A stretch of DNA of 64,000 bases, from NCBI RefSeq assembly GCF_021605415.1, contig NZ_WKEQ01000003.1, positions 124,001 through 188,000 on the forward strand. The letters run 5' to 3'. The DNA is from Pseudomonas syringae (GTDB lineage Bacteria; Pseudomonadota; Gammaproteobacteria; Pseudomonadales; Pseudomonadaceae). Made by a program: the position numbers and the translations under genes. This document shows, piece after piece, positions 39,008 to 47,494 of the stretch (the first letter of the stretch is position 1; each line of letters opens with the position of its first letter). The notes under the pieces were generated by a model, which saw nothing but the letters and a program-made list of their open reading frames with translations, searched no databases and had not been told where the DNA came from.

Positions 39008-40312
39008 ATGCCTCTGACTCGTAAAGCCTACCGCGCCGCCATTCTGCACAGCATCGCCGACCCTGCCGAAGTCGGCATCGAAGCCTCCTATGAGTATTTC
39101 GAGGACGGTCTATTGGTGGTCGACGAAGGCAAGATCAGCGCCGTCGGCCACGCCAGCGACCTGCTGCCGACCCTGCCGGTTGACATCGAGATCACCCACT
39201 ATCAAGACGCCCTGATCACGCCGGGCTTCATCGATACCCATATCCATTTACCGCAAACCGGCATGGTCGGAGCCTACGGCGAACAACTGCTCGACTGGCT
39301 GAACACCTACACGTTCCCGTGCGAGAGCCAGTTCGGCGACAAAGACCACGCCGACAAAGTCGCCGATATTTTCGTCAAGGAACTGCTGCGCAACGGCACC
39401 ACCACTGCGCTGGTGTTCGGCAGCGTGCATCCACAGTCGGTGAATTCGTTCTTCGAAGTGGCTGAAAAGCTCGACCTGCGGATGATCGCCGGCAAGGTGA
39501 TGATGGATCGCAACGCGCCGGATTACCTGACCGACACCGCCGAATCCAGCTACGTCGAAAGCAAGGCACTGATCGAGCGCTGGCACGGCAAGGGCCGCCT
39601 GCACTACGCGGTCACCCCGCGTTTCGCGCCGACCAGCACCCCGGAACAACTCACCCTCGCCGGCCAGTTGCTCAGCGAATACCCGGATCTGTATATGCAG
39701 ACCCACATCAGCGAGAACCTCAAGGAAATCGAGTGGGTCAAGGAACTGTTCCCGGAGCGCAAAGGCTATCTGGACGTTTACGACCACTACAAACTGCTCG
39801 GCGAGCGCTCGGTGTTCGCTCACGGCGTGCATCTTTGCGATGAAGAGTGTGCGCGTCTGGCGGAAACCGGTTCGGCCATTTCGTTTTGCCCGACGTCGAA
39901 CCTCTTTTTGGGCAGTGGTTTGTTCAATCTGCCGATGGCCGAGAAGCACAAACTGAACGTCGGTTTGGGTACTGATATTGGCGGCGGCACCAGTTTCTCG
40001 CTGCTGCAAACGCTGAACGAAGCCTACAAAGTGATGCAACTGCAAGGCGCGCGCCTGAGCCCATTCAAATCGCTGTATCTGGCCACCCTCGGCGGCGCTC
40101 GTGCCTTGCGTCTGGAAGACAAGATCGGCAACCTGCAAGTGGGCAGCGATGCGGACTTCGTGGTGCTGGATTACAACGCCACGCCGTTGCTGAGCTATCG
40201 CCTGAAGCAGTCGAAGCATATTGCGGAATCGTTGTTTGTGTTGATGACGTTGGGCGACGACCGCACCGTGGCGCAGACTTACGCGGCGGGTGCGCTGGTA
40301 CATCAGCGGTAG
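39008..40312 (+). CDS. guaD: Guanine deaminase
   Basis: 434 residues from ATG 39008 (MPLTRKAYRAAILHS), with AGAG 7 bases upstream; ATG 39002 two codons earlier has poorer spacing. It hydrolyses guanine to xanthine and ammonia, feeding XdhAB. Amidohydrolase motifs: HIHLPQTG (metal HxH), THISENLKEIEW, HGVHLCDEE and GLGTDIGGGTSFS. Probably in the xdhABC operon; a terminator follows. Confidence 0.95.
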   Translation: MPLTRKAYRAAILHSIADPAEVGIEASYEYFEDGLLVVDEGKISAVGHASDLLPTLPVDIEITHYQDALITPGFIDTHIHLPQTGMVGAYGEQLLDWLNTYTFPCESQFGDKDHADKVADIFVKELLRNGTTTALVFGSVHPQSVNSFFEVAEKLDLRMIAGKVMMDRNAPDYLTDTAESSYVESKALIERWHGKGRLHYAVTPRFAPTSTPEQLTLAGQLLSEYPDLYMQTHISENLKEIEWVKELFPERKGYLDVYDHYKLLGERSVFAHGVHLCDEECARLAETGSAISFCPTSNLFLGSGLFNLPMAEKHKLNVGLGTDIGGGTSFSLLQTLNEAYKVMQLQGARLSPFKSLYLATLGGARALRLEDKIGNLQVGSDADFVVLDYNATPLLSYRLKQSKHIAESLFVLMTLGDDRTVAQTYAAGALVHQR

Positions 40313-40325
40313 GTTTTTCAAGCAC

Positions 40326-40366
40326 AAAAAAATCCCCCGGTGGCGTTCAGCCCCGGGGGATTTTTG
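40326..40366 (+). terminator. Terminator after guaD
   Basis: AAAAATCCCCCGG pairs with CCCGGGGGATTTTT around an 11-base loop; five T residues close it. It ends the xdhABC-guaD transcription unit 14 bases after the guaD stop. Confidence 0.9.
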
Positions 40367-40381
40367 TTGTCTGTCAGATTG

Positions 40382-40477
40382 TCATCGCTGACAAGCCAGC
40401 TCCCACAGGGTCTGTGGTGATCAGCAGATTTGCAGGTCACCGCAAATCCTGTGGGAGCCTGACTTGCCAGCGATGGC
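40382..40477. repeat. Inverted REP pair after guaD
   Basis: TCATCGCTGACAAGCCAGCTC and the complement arm ending ACTTGCCAGCGATGG flank a 50-base linker. Same family as 17735. It lies between convergent guaD and the second GntR gene. Confidence 0.8.
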
Positions 40478-40494
40478 AGCGACGCGGTATCCGA

Positions 40495-41259
40495 TCAGAG
40501 CTTGGCGCTCGAACGCCCTGGCTTTTTGGTCTGCAATAGATGCGAGAACACCGCATGCAGGTCATCCGACGCGCTGTCGTCGTCGAGGCTCAGCTTGCTG
40601 TCGATGTGATCCATGTGATGCATCATCAGATCCACTGCCAGCTCAGCGTTGCGCGCTTCGATGGCGTCGATCAACTGGGTGTGTTCGTCATAGGAACAAT
40701 GGGAACGGTTGCCACTTTCATACTGGGCGATGATCAACGACGTTTGCGACACCAAACTGCGTTGGAAGCTGATCAGCGGGGCATTCTTTGCCGCTTCGGC
40801 CAGTTTCAAGTGAAATTCGCCCGACAAACGAATGCCGGCGCCACGATCACCGCGCGAGAAGCTGTCGCGCTCGTCGTTGACCATCTGACGCAGTTCGGCG
40901 ATTTGCTCGGCGGTGGCGTGTTCGACCGCCAGCTCGGTGATTGCGCGTTCTACCAGTCGGCGAGCCATGAACACCTGACGCGCCTCTTCAACACTCGGGC
41001 TGGCCACGACCGCGCCACGGTTCGGACGCAACAGCACCACCCCTTCATGGGCCAGGCGCGAGAGCGCACGGCGAATGATGGTGCGGCTGACCCCGAAAAT
41101 TTCCCCCAGCGCTTCTTCGCTCAATTTGGTGCCGGGCGCCAGGCGCTGTTCGAGGATGGCCTCGAAGATATGCGCGTAGACAATATCGTCCTGGGTTCCG
41201 CTGCGGCCGGCTTTGCCTGCTCGCGGTTGTTTCTTGAGGGGTTGCAACTGTTCGTTCAT
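40495..41259 (-). CDS. GntR family regulator (FCD type) of the purine cluster
   Basis: 254 residues from ATG 41259 (MNEQLQPLKKQPRAG); the extra 90 residues of the open frame cross the intergenic region and look non-coding. N-terminal winged helix IVYAHIFEAILEQRLAPGTKLSEEALGEIFGVSRTIIRRALSRLAHEGVV, then a metal-binding-type FCD domain (HLKLAEAAKNAPLI; HTQLIDAIEARN). It is convergent with guaD and divergent from the BenE-type transporter; regulation of either is plausible. The palindrome at 41352 is its likely operator. Confidence 0.87.
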   Translation of the reverse strand: MNEQLQPLKKQPRAGKAGRSGTQDDIVYAHIFEAILEQRLAPGTKLSEEALGEIFGVSRTIIRRALSRLAHEGVVLLRPNRGAVVASPSVEEARQVFMARRLVERAITELAVEHATAEQIAELRQMVNDERDSFSRGDRGAGIRLSGEFHLKLAEAAKNAPLISFQRSLVSQTSLIIAQYESGNRSHCSYDEHTQLIDAIEARNAELAVDLMMHHMDHIDSKLSLDDDSASDDLHAVFSHLLQTKKPGRSSAKL

Positions 41260-41351
41260 GGGCACTCGAGTCGGGAGAACTGCGGCGAATAGACCGTGAC
41301 TGTAATACGGCACAGTAGGTCGCTGGCAAGTATCGCGTAAAAAACAGCGCG

Positions 41352-41363
41352 ATTGTACACAAT
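41352..41363. promoter_or_regulatory. ATTGTACACAAT operator candidate
   Basis: ATTGTACACAAT is a palindrome apart from the two central bases and matches the ATTGTATACAAT type of site used by FCD GntR repressors. It lies 93 bases upstream of the GntR start and 153 bases before the transporter start, so it could serve both divergent genes. Confidence 0.5.
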
Positions 41364-41515
41364 GAATGGTGGCAACACGACTGTATGGCTGTTTACGACT
41401 TTGGCTGTATTGCAACGATCCGTTACGTTTGAGTTTAGGCTTAACCGCAGAATCCGCCGCTTGGCTCTCTGTAGGAGCTGCTGCACGGGGAAACCTGATG
41501 AAGGAACATGCTGTC

Positions 41516-42706
41516 ATGAACGACGCCACTCAGACCCGGCTCCGGCCTCTGGCCGACACCTCGCCTTCGGCCATCGTTGCCGGTTTCATCGCGATGATGA
41601 CCGGTTACACCAGTTCGCTGGTGCTGATGTTTCAGGCCGGTCAAGCGGCGGGCCTGACCAGTGGACAGATTTCTTCGTGGATCTGGGCGATCTCCATCGG
41701 CATGGCGATCTGTTCAATTGGCCTGTCGCTGCGCTATCGCACGCCGATCACCATCGCCTGGTCGACGCCCGGCGCGGCGCTGCTGATTACCAGCCTTGGC
41801 GGTGTCAGTTATGGCGAGGCCATCGGCGCCTATGTCACGTGCGCGGTGTTGGTAACGATTTGCGGGCTGACCGGCAGCTTCGAGCGACTCGTAAAAAAGA
41901 TTCCGGCGTCCCTGGCGGCAGCGCTGCTGGCCGGGATTCTGTTCAAGATCGGCAGCGAGATTTTCGTCGCCGCCCAGCACCGCACCGGGCTGGTGCTGGG
42001 GATGTTCTTCACCTATCTGCTCGTCAAACGCCTGTCGCCACGTTACGCGGTGCTCGCCGCGCTGCTGATCGGCACCGCGCTGTCGGGCTTCATGGGTTTG
42101 CTGGACTTCGACGGTTTTCATCTGGAAGTCGCGACGCCGGTATGGACGACGCCGCACTTCTCGCTGGCCGCGACCATCAGCATCGGCATTCCGCTGTTCG
42201 TCGTCGCCATGACTTCACAGAACATGCCCGGCATCGCCGTGCTGCGCGCCGACGGCTACACCGTGCCGGCCTCGCCGTTGATCACCACCACCGGCATCGC
42301 CTCGCTGCTGCTGGCGCCATTTGGTTCGCACGGCATCAACCTCGCGGCCATCAGCGCGGCGATCTGCACCGGGCCGCATGCCCATGAAGATCGCAACAAG
42401 CGCTACACGGCTGCGGTCTGGTGCGGGATTTTCTACGCAATTGCCGGGGTGTTCGGCGCGACGCTGGCGGCGCTGTTTGCCGCGCTGCCAAAAGAATTGG
42501 CGCTGTCGATTGCTGCGCTGGCGCTGTTCGGCTCGATCATCAATGGCTTGAGCATCGCTATGACCGAGGTGAAGGAACGAGAGGCGGCGCTGATTACCTT
42601 CATGGTCACGGCGTCGGGGCTGACGCTGTTTTCCATCGGTTCGGCGTTCTGGGGGATTGTGGCGGGGGTGTTGACGCTGGTGATTTTGAACTGGCGCAAG
42701 GACTGA
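41516..42706 (+). CDS. BenE-family membrane transporter
   Basis: 396 residues from ATG 41516, with AAGGAA 9 bases upstream (the in-frame ATG at 41498 overlaps that site). About 12 hydrophobic helices, with SAIVAGFIAMMTGYTSSLVLMFQAGQAAGLT at the start and TSQNMPGIAVLRADGYTVPASPLITTTGIASLLLAPFG, typical of the benzoate:H+ symporter family. Because it neighbours purine genes and a GntR regulator, the substrate may be a purine or purine-derived acid rather than benzoate; that is inference. A bidirectional terminator follows. Confidence 0.85.
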   Translation: MNDATQTRLRPLADTSPSAIVAGFIAMMTGYTSSLVLMFQAGQAAGLTSGQISSWIWAISIGMAICSIGLSLRYRTPITIAWSTPGAALLITSLGGVSYGEAIGAYVTCAVLVTICGLTGSFERLVKKIPASLAAALLAGILFKIGSEIFVAAQHRTGLVLGMFFTYLLVKRLSPRYAVLAALLIGTALSGFMGLLDFDGFHLEVATPVWTTPHFSLAATISIGIPLFVVAMTSQNMPGIAVLRADGYTVPASPLITTTGIASLLLAPFGSHGINLAAISAAICTGPHAHEDRNKRYTAAVWCGIFYAIAGVFGATLAALFAALPKELALSIAALALFGSIINGLSIAMTEVKEREAALITFMVTASGLTLFSIGSAFWGIVAGVLTLVILNWRKD

Positions 42707-42715
42707 AGAGCCAAG

Positions 42716-42765
42716 ATCGCAGCCTTCGGCAGCTTGTACATGGAAATATGATCTTTTGATCTTGC
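42716..42765. repeat. GATCGCAGCCTTCGGCAGC element
   Basis: GATCGCAGCCTTCGGCAGCTT, then GATCTTTTGATCTT. Single copy of the element seen paired at 196-262 and single at 50752. Confidence 0.6.
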
Positions 42766-42800
42766 AAAAAAAACGGCGACCCGAAGGTCGCCGTTTTTTT
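42766..42800. terminator. Bidirectional terminator between benE-like gene and yggL
   Basis: AAAAAAAACGGCGACC pairs with GGTCGCCGTTTTTTT around a CGAA tetraloop: 8-bp GC stem with T tracts on both strands. It lies between two convergent genes. Confidence 0.93.
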
Positions 42801-42805
42801 CAGTA

Positions 42806-43150
42806 TCACTTAGCCGCGTTGATCGGCTTTTCCGGATACCACACGTCCAGCAACGGGCTGATTTCAGCCTTGGTCAGCTCGGAACGGTTTTTCAGCCAGG
42901 CTTCAACGGCAGCGCGCTGCTCTTCGTTGACCGAGCCACGCTTCTGCAGGCACACCAGACCGAAGTCGTCGCCGCCGACATAGCCCAGACCGTTGGCTTC
43001 CATGGCTTCTTTGATGAATGCTTCGAGGAAAGCGTCAATGGCTTCTTCGGACAAGTCTTCTTTGAAGTCCAGGTTCAGTTCGAAACCCAGCTCTTGAAAT
43101 TCATCAACGCACAGTTTTTTGCGCAGACGCTGGGAACGGTTAGTCGCCAT
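42806..43150 (-). CDS. yggL: YggL family protein (DUF469)
   Basis: 114 residues from ATG 43150, with AAGAGGA 8 bases upstream; the upstream 64 residues of the frame are rejected. The sequence MATNRSQRLRKKLCVDEFQELGFELNLDFKE... GLGYVGGDDFGLVC is characteristic of YggL, a small cytoplasmic protein that co-purifies with ribosome assembly factors in E. coli. Monocistronic here. Confidence 0.92.
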   Translation of the reverse strand: MATNRSQRLRKKLCVDEFQELGFELNLDFKEDLSEEAIDAFLEAFIKEAMEANGLGYVGGDDFGLVCLQKRGSVNEEQRAAVEAWLKNRSELTKAEISPLLDVWYPEKPINAAK

Positions 43151-43383
43151 TGGAACAATCCTCTTAAGTAATAACGGCCGGCACTTTAGCAGTTTAAGCC
43201 GCCAATTGCCCGACTCTCTGGGCCACACAAGTGACCGCCCGTAAAAAAATCGAAGATTGGGCACCCCGAGGACGGCACAAGGGGTTACACCTTGGGGCAT
43301 AATGCCGACACTTTCATGACCACTGAGGGCTTTTTCATCCATGTCCTCGTCTTTTCCCCCTCGAATGCAGGGTTTTATTTCAT

Positions 43384-44844
43384 ATGATCAAATCGTTGCG
43401 TCCTCTGTTTCTCGCCAGTTTTCTTCTGCCCCTGGCCCTGCCTGTTTCCGCCGCCACCATCAACACCGCCCTCACCCCCAACGTTGAAAAAGCCCTCAAG
43501 GCCAGCAAATTGCAGCCGAGCGCTTTGTCGTTGGTGATGGTGCCGCTCGACGGCCCGGGCACACCGACCGTGTTCAATGCCGACGTGTCGGTCAACCCGG
43601 CGTCGACCATGAAACTGGTCACCACTTACGCAGCCCTGGAAATGCTCGGCCCCAACCATCAGTGGAAAACCGAGTTCTACACCGATGGCACCCTGAGCGG
43701 CGGCATTCTCAACGGCAACCTCTACCTCAAGGGCGGCGGCGATCCGAAACTGAACATGGAAAAACTCTGGCTGCTGATGCGCGACCTGCGCGCCAACGGC
43801 GTGACCCAGGTGACCGGTGATCTGGTGCTGGATCGCAACTTTTTCGTGCAGCCTCAGTTGCCGGAATTCAACGATGACGGCAACGACCAGAACAAGCCGT
43901 TCCTGGTCAAACCCGATTCGCTGCTGGTCAATCTCAAGGCGCTGCGCTTCGTTGCGCGCAATGACGGCGGCCGCGTGCTGATTTCGGTTGAGCCGCCGAT
44001 CGCCAGCATTCACATCCAGAACACGGTCAAAGCGGTCAACTCGAAACAATGCACCGGTGGCGTGCGCTACAACCCGGTGACTCAGGCCGACGGCAGCGTG
44101 ACCGTCACCGTTGGCGGCCAGTTGGGCGACGGTTGCAGTTCGCAGACGTATTTGTCGCTGCTCGACCACGCCACTTACACCGCCGGCGCCGTGCGGGCGA
44201 TCTGGAAAGAATTGGGTGGCAGCATTCAGGGCAAGGATCGTCTCGCGCCGACGCCGAGCAAAGCCAAGGTGCTGGCCCGGGCGTTCTCGCCGGATTTGGC
44301 GGAGATCATCCGCGACATTAACAAATACAGTAACAACACCATGGCCCAGCAGCTGTTCCTGAGCCTCGGCCAGAGATTCCGCAACGAGGCCGACGGTGAC
44401 GATGCCAGGGCCGGTCAGCGCGTGGTGCGTCAGTGGCTGGCGAAAAAAGGCATCACCGCGCCGCATCTGGTGATGGAGAACGGTTCAGGTTTGTCCCGTG
44501 CTGAACGGGTCAGCGCGCGCGAAATGGCGAGCATGCTGCAAGCCGCGTGGCACAGCCCGTATGCTGCCGAATACATCAGCTCGCTGCCGATTGCCGGCAC
44601 CGACGGCACCATGCGCAAACGCCTGAAAACCACCGCCATGCGTGGCGAGGCACACGTCAAGACCGGCACCCTGAACACCGTGCGGGCGATTGCCGGTTTC
44701 AGCCGCGACATCAACGGCAACACCTGGGCCGTGGTCGCGATCCTCAACGACAAGGCACCGTTCGGCGCGTCTTCGGTGCTCGATCAAGTGCTGCTGGATC
44801 TGTACCGCCAGCCGCGATTGCCGCAGACCGCGTCCGTCTTGTAA
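43384..44844 (+). CDS. dacB: D-alanyl-D-alanine carboxypeptidase/endopeptidase (PBP4 type)
   Basis: 486 residues with signal peptide (MIKSLRPLFLASFLLPLALPVSA). Periplasmic peptidase of the S13 family that trims peptidoglycan cross-links. Active-site motifs: Ser-x-x-Lys in PASTMKLVTT (Ser near residue 72), SNN in KYSNNTMAQQLF, and KTG in HVKTGTLNTV. It is monocistronic; the REP-type sequence at 44860 follows. Confidence 0.94.
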   Translation: MIKSLRPLFLASFLLPLALPVSAATINTALTPNVEKALKASKLQPSALSLVMVPLDGPGTPTVFNADVSVNPASTMKLVTTYAALEMLGPNHQWKTEFYTDGTLSGGILNGNLYLKGGGDPKLNMEKLWLLMRDLRANGVTQVTGDLVLDRNFFVQPQLPEFNDDGNDQNKPFLVKPDSLLVNLKALRFVARNDGGRVLISVEPPIASIHIQNTVKAVNSKQCTGGVRYNPVTQADGSVTVTVGGQLGDGCSSQTYLSLLDHATYTAGAVRAIWKELGGSIQGKDRLAPTPSKAKVLARAFSPDLAEIIRDINKYSNNTMAQQLFLSLGQRFRNEADGDDARAGQRVVRQWLAKKGITAPHLVMENGSGLSRAERVSAREMASMLQAAWHSPYAAEYISSLPIAGTDGTMRKRLKTTAMRGEAHVKTGTLNTVRAIAGFSRDINGNTWAVVAILNDKAPFGASSVLDQVLLDLYRQPRLPQTASVL

Positions 44845-44859
44845 ACCAGCACCTCCCGC

Positions 44860-44950
44860 AGGAGCGAGCCTGCTCGCGATGGCGGCGCATCAGTCAAAGC
44901 AGGTATTGACGGTGCCGACCTCTTCGCGGGCAAGCCCGACTCCTACAGGG
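44860..44950. repeat. REP-type repeats after dacB
   Basis: CAGGAGCGAGCCTGCTCGCGATGG and, further on, TCTTCGCGGGCAAGCCCGACTCCTAC form two imperfect opposed arms. They lie between the convergent dacB and GGDEF genes. Confidence 0.6.
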
Positions 44951-44967
44951 ATTGGTGCGGAAGTGGG

Positions 44968-47352
44968 TTAATTCATCACGCGTTCTATTCGGTCACGGCC
45001 GCTTTGCTTGGCCAGGTAAACGCCCGAATCCGCACGCAGCAGCAAGGCGTCGGCGCCCTCTCCCATTCGCCAACTGGCGATGCCGAAACTGGCCGTCACC
45101 ACGCCTACCCTGTCGACCGGCGCATCGCGCAGCCCTTGCCAGAGCTCCGTGGCCAGCGAATAGGCGTGATCGCCATCGATGTCCGGGCAGAGCACCATGA
45201 ACTCTTCGCCGCCCAGCCGACAGAAAACGTCGGTGCGGCGCAACCGATGGCCGATACGCTCGCACACCGCTTGCAACACCCGGTCGCCCACGGCGTGCCC
45301 GAACTGGTCGTTGATGCGTTTGAAGTGGTCAATGTCGAGCATGATCACCGAGAGCTCGCCGCCGCCGCGCTCGACCCTGGCCATTTCCGTGGTCAGGCGC
45401 TCCTGAAAGTAACGACGGTTGTGAATGCCGGTCAGGGCGTCGGTCACCGACAGAGCCCGCAGCTCTTCTTCCACGCGCTTCAAATCGGAGATGTCGGAGA
45501 TGTACCCGTGCCACAGCACACCGCCGCCCGGCAATTCTTCCGGCGTCGCCTCGCCACGCACCCAGCGCAGGCCGCGCTCGGGTAATTCCACGCGATACTC
45601 TTCGCGCCACGGGCTGACGTTTTCCGCAGAAGCGCGGATGGATTTACGCACTCGCGTAATGTCCTGCGGGTGAATGCGGGTGAAGATCGCTTCAGCGTTG
45701 AGCAGCAGCACGTCCGGTTCCAACTCGTAGATCTCGCGAATGCCATCACTGGCGTAGATCACGCTGAAGCGACCGTCGAATTCCATTTTGAACTGATAGA
45801 TGCCGCCCGGGACGTGGGCGCTGAGCTTCTTTAGCAAGACGTCTCGCGCCGCCAGCGCTTCGTGCACGCGTTTGCGCTCGGTGATGTCGATGCAGATCGC
45901 CAGGTGCCCAACCCATAACCCTTGCTCATCGAGCACCGGCGTGGCGAGCATGTTGACCGGCAGATGACTGCCGTCGCGGCGTAGCAGCGTCCATTCTCGC
46001 GCCTCGTGCCCGCCGACTTCGCCGCCCTCGACCAGCATGGCCTGACAGGTCGGAATGGTTTTGCCGTAACGGGCGCTCAGTTCGGCGGCACGCGCCGTCA
46101 GTTCCCGAGGCAGGTGCAGGTTTTCCAGAGTGATGCGGCCGATCACTTCAGCGCTGGTGTAGCCGAGCATCTGTTCGGCGCCAGGGTTGAACGTGCTGAT
46201 CACGCCGCGCAGATCGGTGGCGATGATTGCCACCTGCGTCGCCGCGTTGAGCACGCCGCGCAATTGCCCATGAGCGCCGCGCAACTCCTGCTCGCGATCG
46301 TGCACTTGCTGAGTGCGTTGCTCGACCAGGCGCAAGGCGCGCTGACGCTGGCTGGCCAGCACGTACAGCAGCGCACTGAGCAAGGCGCTGAGTGATCCGC
46401 CGAGAATCAACACGCCGTTTACCGACGAATGATTGGCTTCGAAAAAAGCGTCGCTCGGCAGAATGTCGACTTGATAGTCATGGTCGGCCATGCGCACCAG
46501 CCGCGTTGCGGCCAGGTCACTCGTGGCGGGTTGATTGGCGGATTCGAACAGCACTTCATGCTGGTCATCGATGGATAAATCGAGGATGCGCACCGAGAGG
46601 TAGTCATGTTGCGCATCTGGCAGCCCATCGGCGAGCAGCTGTTTCAGGCTGATCACGGCCATGACGTAGCCGAACGGCCGCGTCTGCCCCGGGTGATTCA
46701 CCGGGCCGACCAGCAACACGCCGCGCGCATAGGAAGGCTCGACGCCAACCAGGTGCATCGGCTGTGAGACCGCCAGGCTACCCTTCTGACCGGCACGCTC
46801 CAGAGTCGAACGACGCATCGGCTGAGCCAGCAAGTCGTAGCCCAACGGCGTATCGAGGCGGCTTTGCGTCTGGGTGTAAACCACCGGCACGTATTCGTCG
46901 CGCCGCGCCGCCAGTTGCAGTTCACCCTGAGCGTTGAGTTCTCGTACGGAAAACGTGGTGAAGCCTTCCTCACGCACACTGCGCTCAAACGCCGCGCGCT
47001 CGGCATCGCTGATTCGTACCGCAAACGAATAAGCCTGAGTGCGCAATAGAAGTGGGCGGGTGTAGCCATCAAACTCGGCGCGGGACACCGAATCGGAATT
47101 GGCGAAGAAACGACGCAGGCCGTCGAGACGTTGCTCCTGATCCTGGAAACGTTCTTCGATGCGGCTGTAACGCTCGTTGGTCAGCAACTGGAAGCGTTGC
47201 CGCAACTGGCTTTGAAACTGGTTAAGGTTCGCCCAAGCCAGCAGCCCGGTGAGAATCCCGCCGATAAGCAATACCAGCAGTGCGACCAGCCAGGCCGGCA
47301 CTTGCTCGCTGATAAAACCGAAAATCTTCGGGCGCACGGGATGCAACGACAT
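44968..47352 (-). CDS. Membrane diguanylate cyclase with CHASE and two PAS domains
   Basis: 794 residues. N-terminal membrane helix (about 19-40), a periplasmic CHASE-type sensor (about 65-280), second membrane helix (about 310-335), a short coiled coil, two PAS domains (about 360-480 and 495-620, the second with a PAC motif) and a C-terminal GGDEF domain. The active site reads GGEEF (about 714-718), with an RxxD inhibitory site (RRTD) five residues upstream, so it should be an active, product-inhibited c-di-GMP synthase. No EAL domain. Signal unknown. It is monocistronic, transcribed away from rlmL. Confidence 0.9.
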   Translation of the reverse strand: MSLHPVRPKIFGFISEQVPAWLVALLVLLIGGILTGLLAWANLNQFQSQLRQRFQLLTNERYSRIEERFQDQEQRLDGLRRFFANSDSVSRAEFDGYTRPLLLRTQAYSFAVRISDAERAAFERSVREEGFTTFSVRELNAQGELQLAARRDEYVPVVYTQTQSRLDTPLGYDLLAQPMRRSTLERAGQKGSLAVSQPMHLVGVEPSYARGVLLVGPVNHPGQTRPFGYVMAVISLKQLLADGLPDAQHDYLSVRILDLSIDDQHEVLFESANQPATSDLAATRLVRMADHDYQVDILPSDAFFEANHSSVNGVLILGGSLSALLSALLYVLASQRQRALRLVEQRTQQVHDREQELRGAHGQLRGVLNAATQVAIIATDLRGVISTFNPGAEQMLGYTSAEVIGRITLENLHLPRELTARAAELSARYGKTIPTCQAMLVEGGEVGGHEAREWTLLRRDGSHLPVNMLATPVLDEQGLWVGHLAICIDITERKRVHEALAARDVLLKKLSAHVPGGIYQFKMEFDGRFSVIYASDGIREIYELEPDVLLLNAEAIFTRIHPQDITRVRKSIRASAENVSPWREEYRVELPERGLRWVRGEATPEELPGGGVLWHGYISDISDLKRVEEELRALSVTDALTGIHNRRYFQERLTTEMARVERGGGELSVIMLDIDHFKRINDQFGHAVGDRVLQAVCERIGHRLRRTDVFCRLGGEEFMVLCPDIDGDHAYSLATELWQGLRDAPVDRVGVVTASFGIASWRMGEGADALLLRADSGVYLAKQSGRDRIERVMN

Positions 47353-47494
47353 AAAGGCAACTCAATACGACGGATTTACGGGAAAGCCCCTGGGCCGTGA
47401 ATGAGTTATAGCTATTAGCCATCAATTTGGCTAGCGCTGAACAGATCACAGAGCCTTTAAAAACAAGGCTCTGTGAATCTAACTCAACAAAGCG

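Noticed and set aside
41366..41515. N-terminal extension of the BenE-type transporter
   Set aside because: The strong ribosome site precedes 41516 and the upstream residues lack family similarity and cross the operator.
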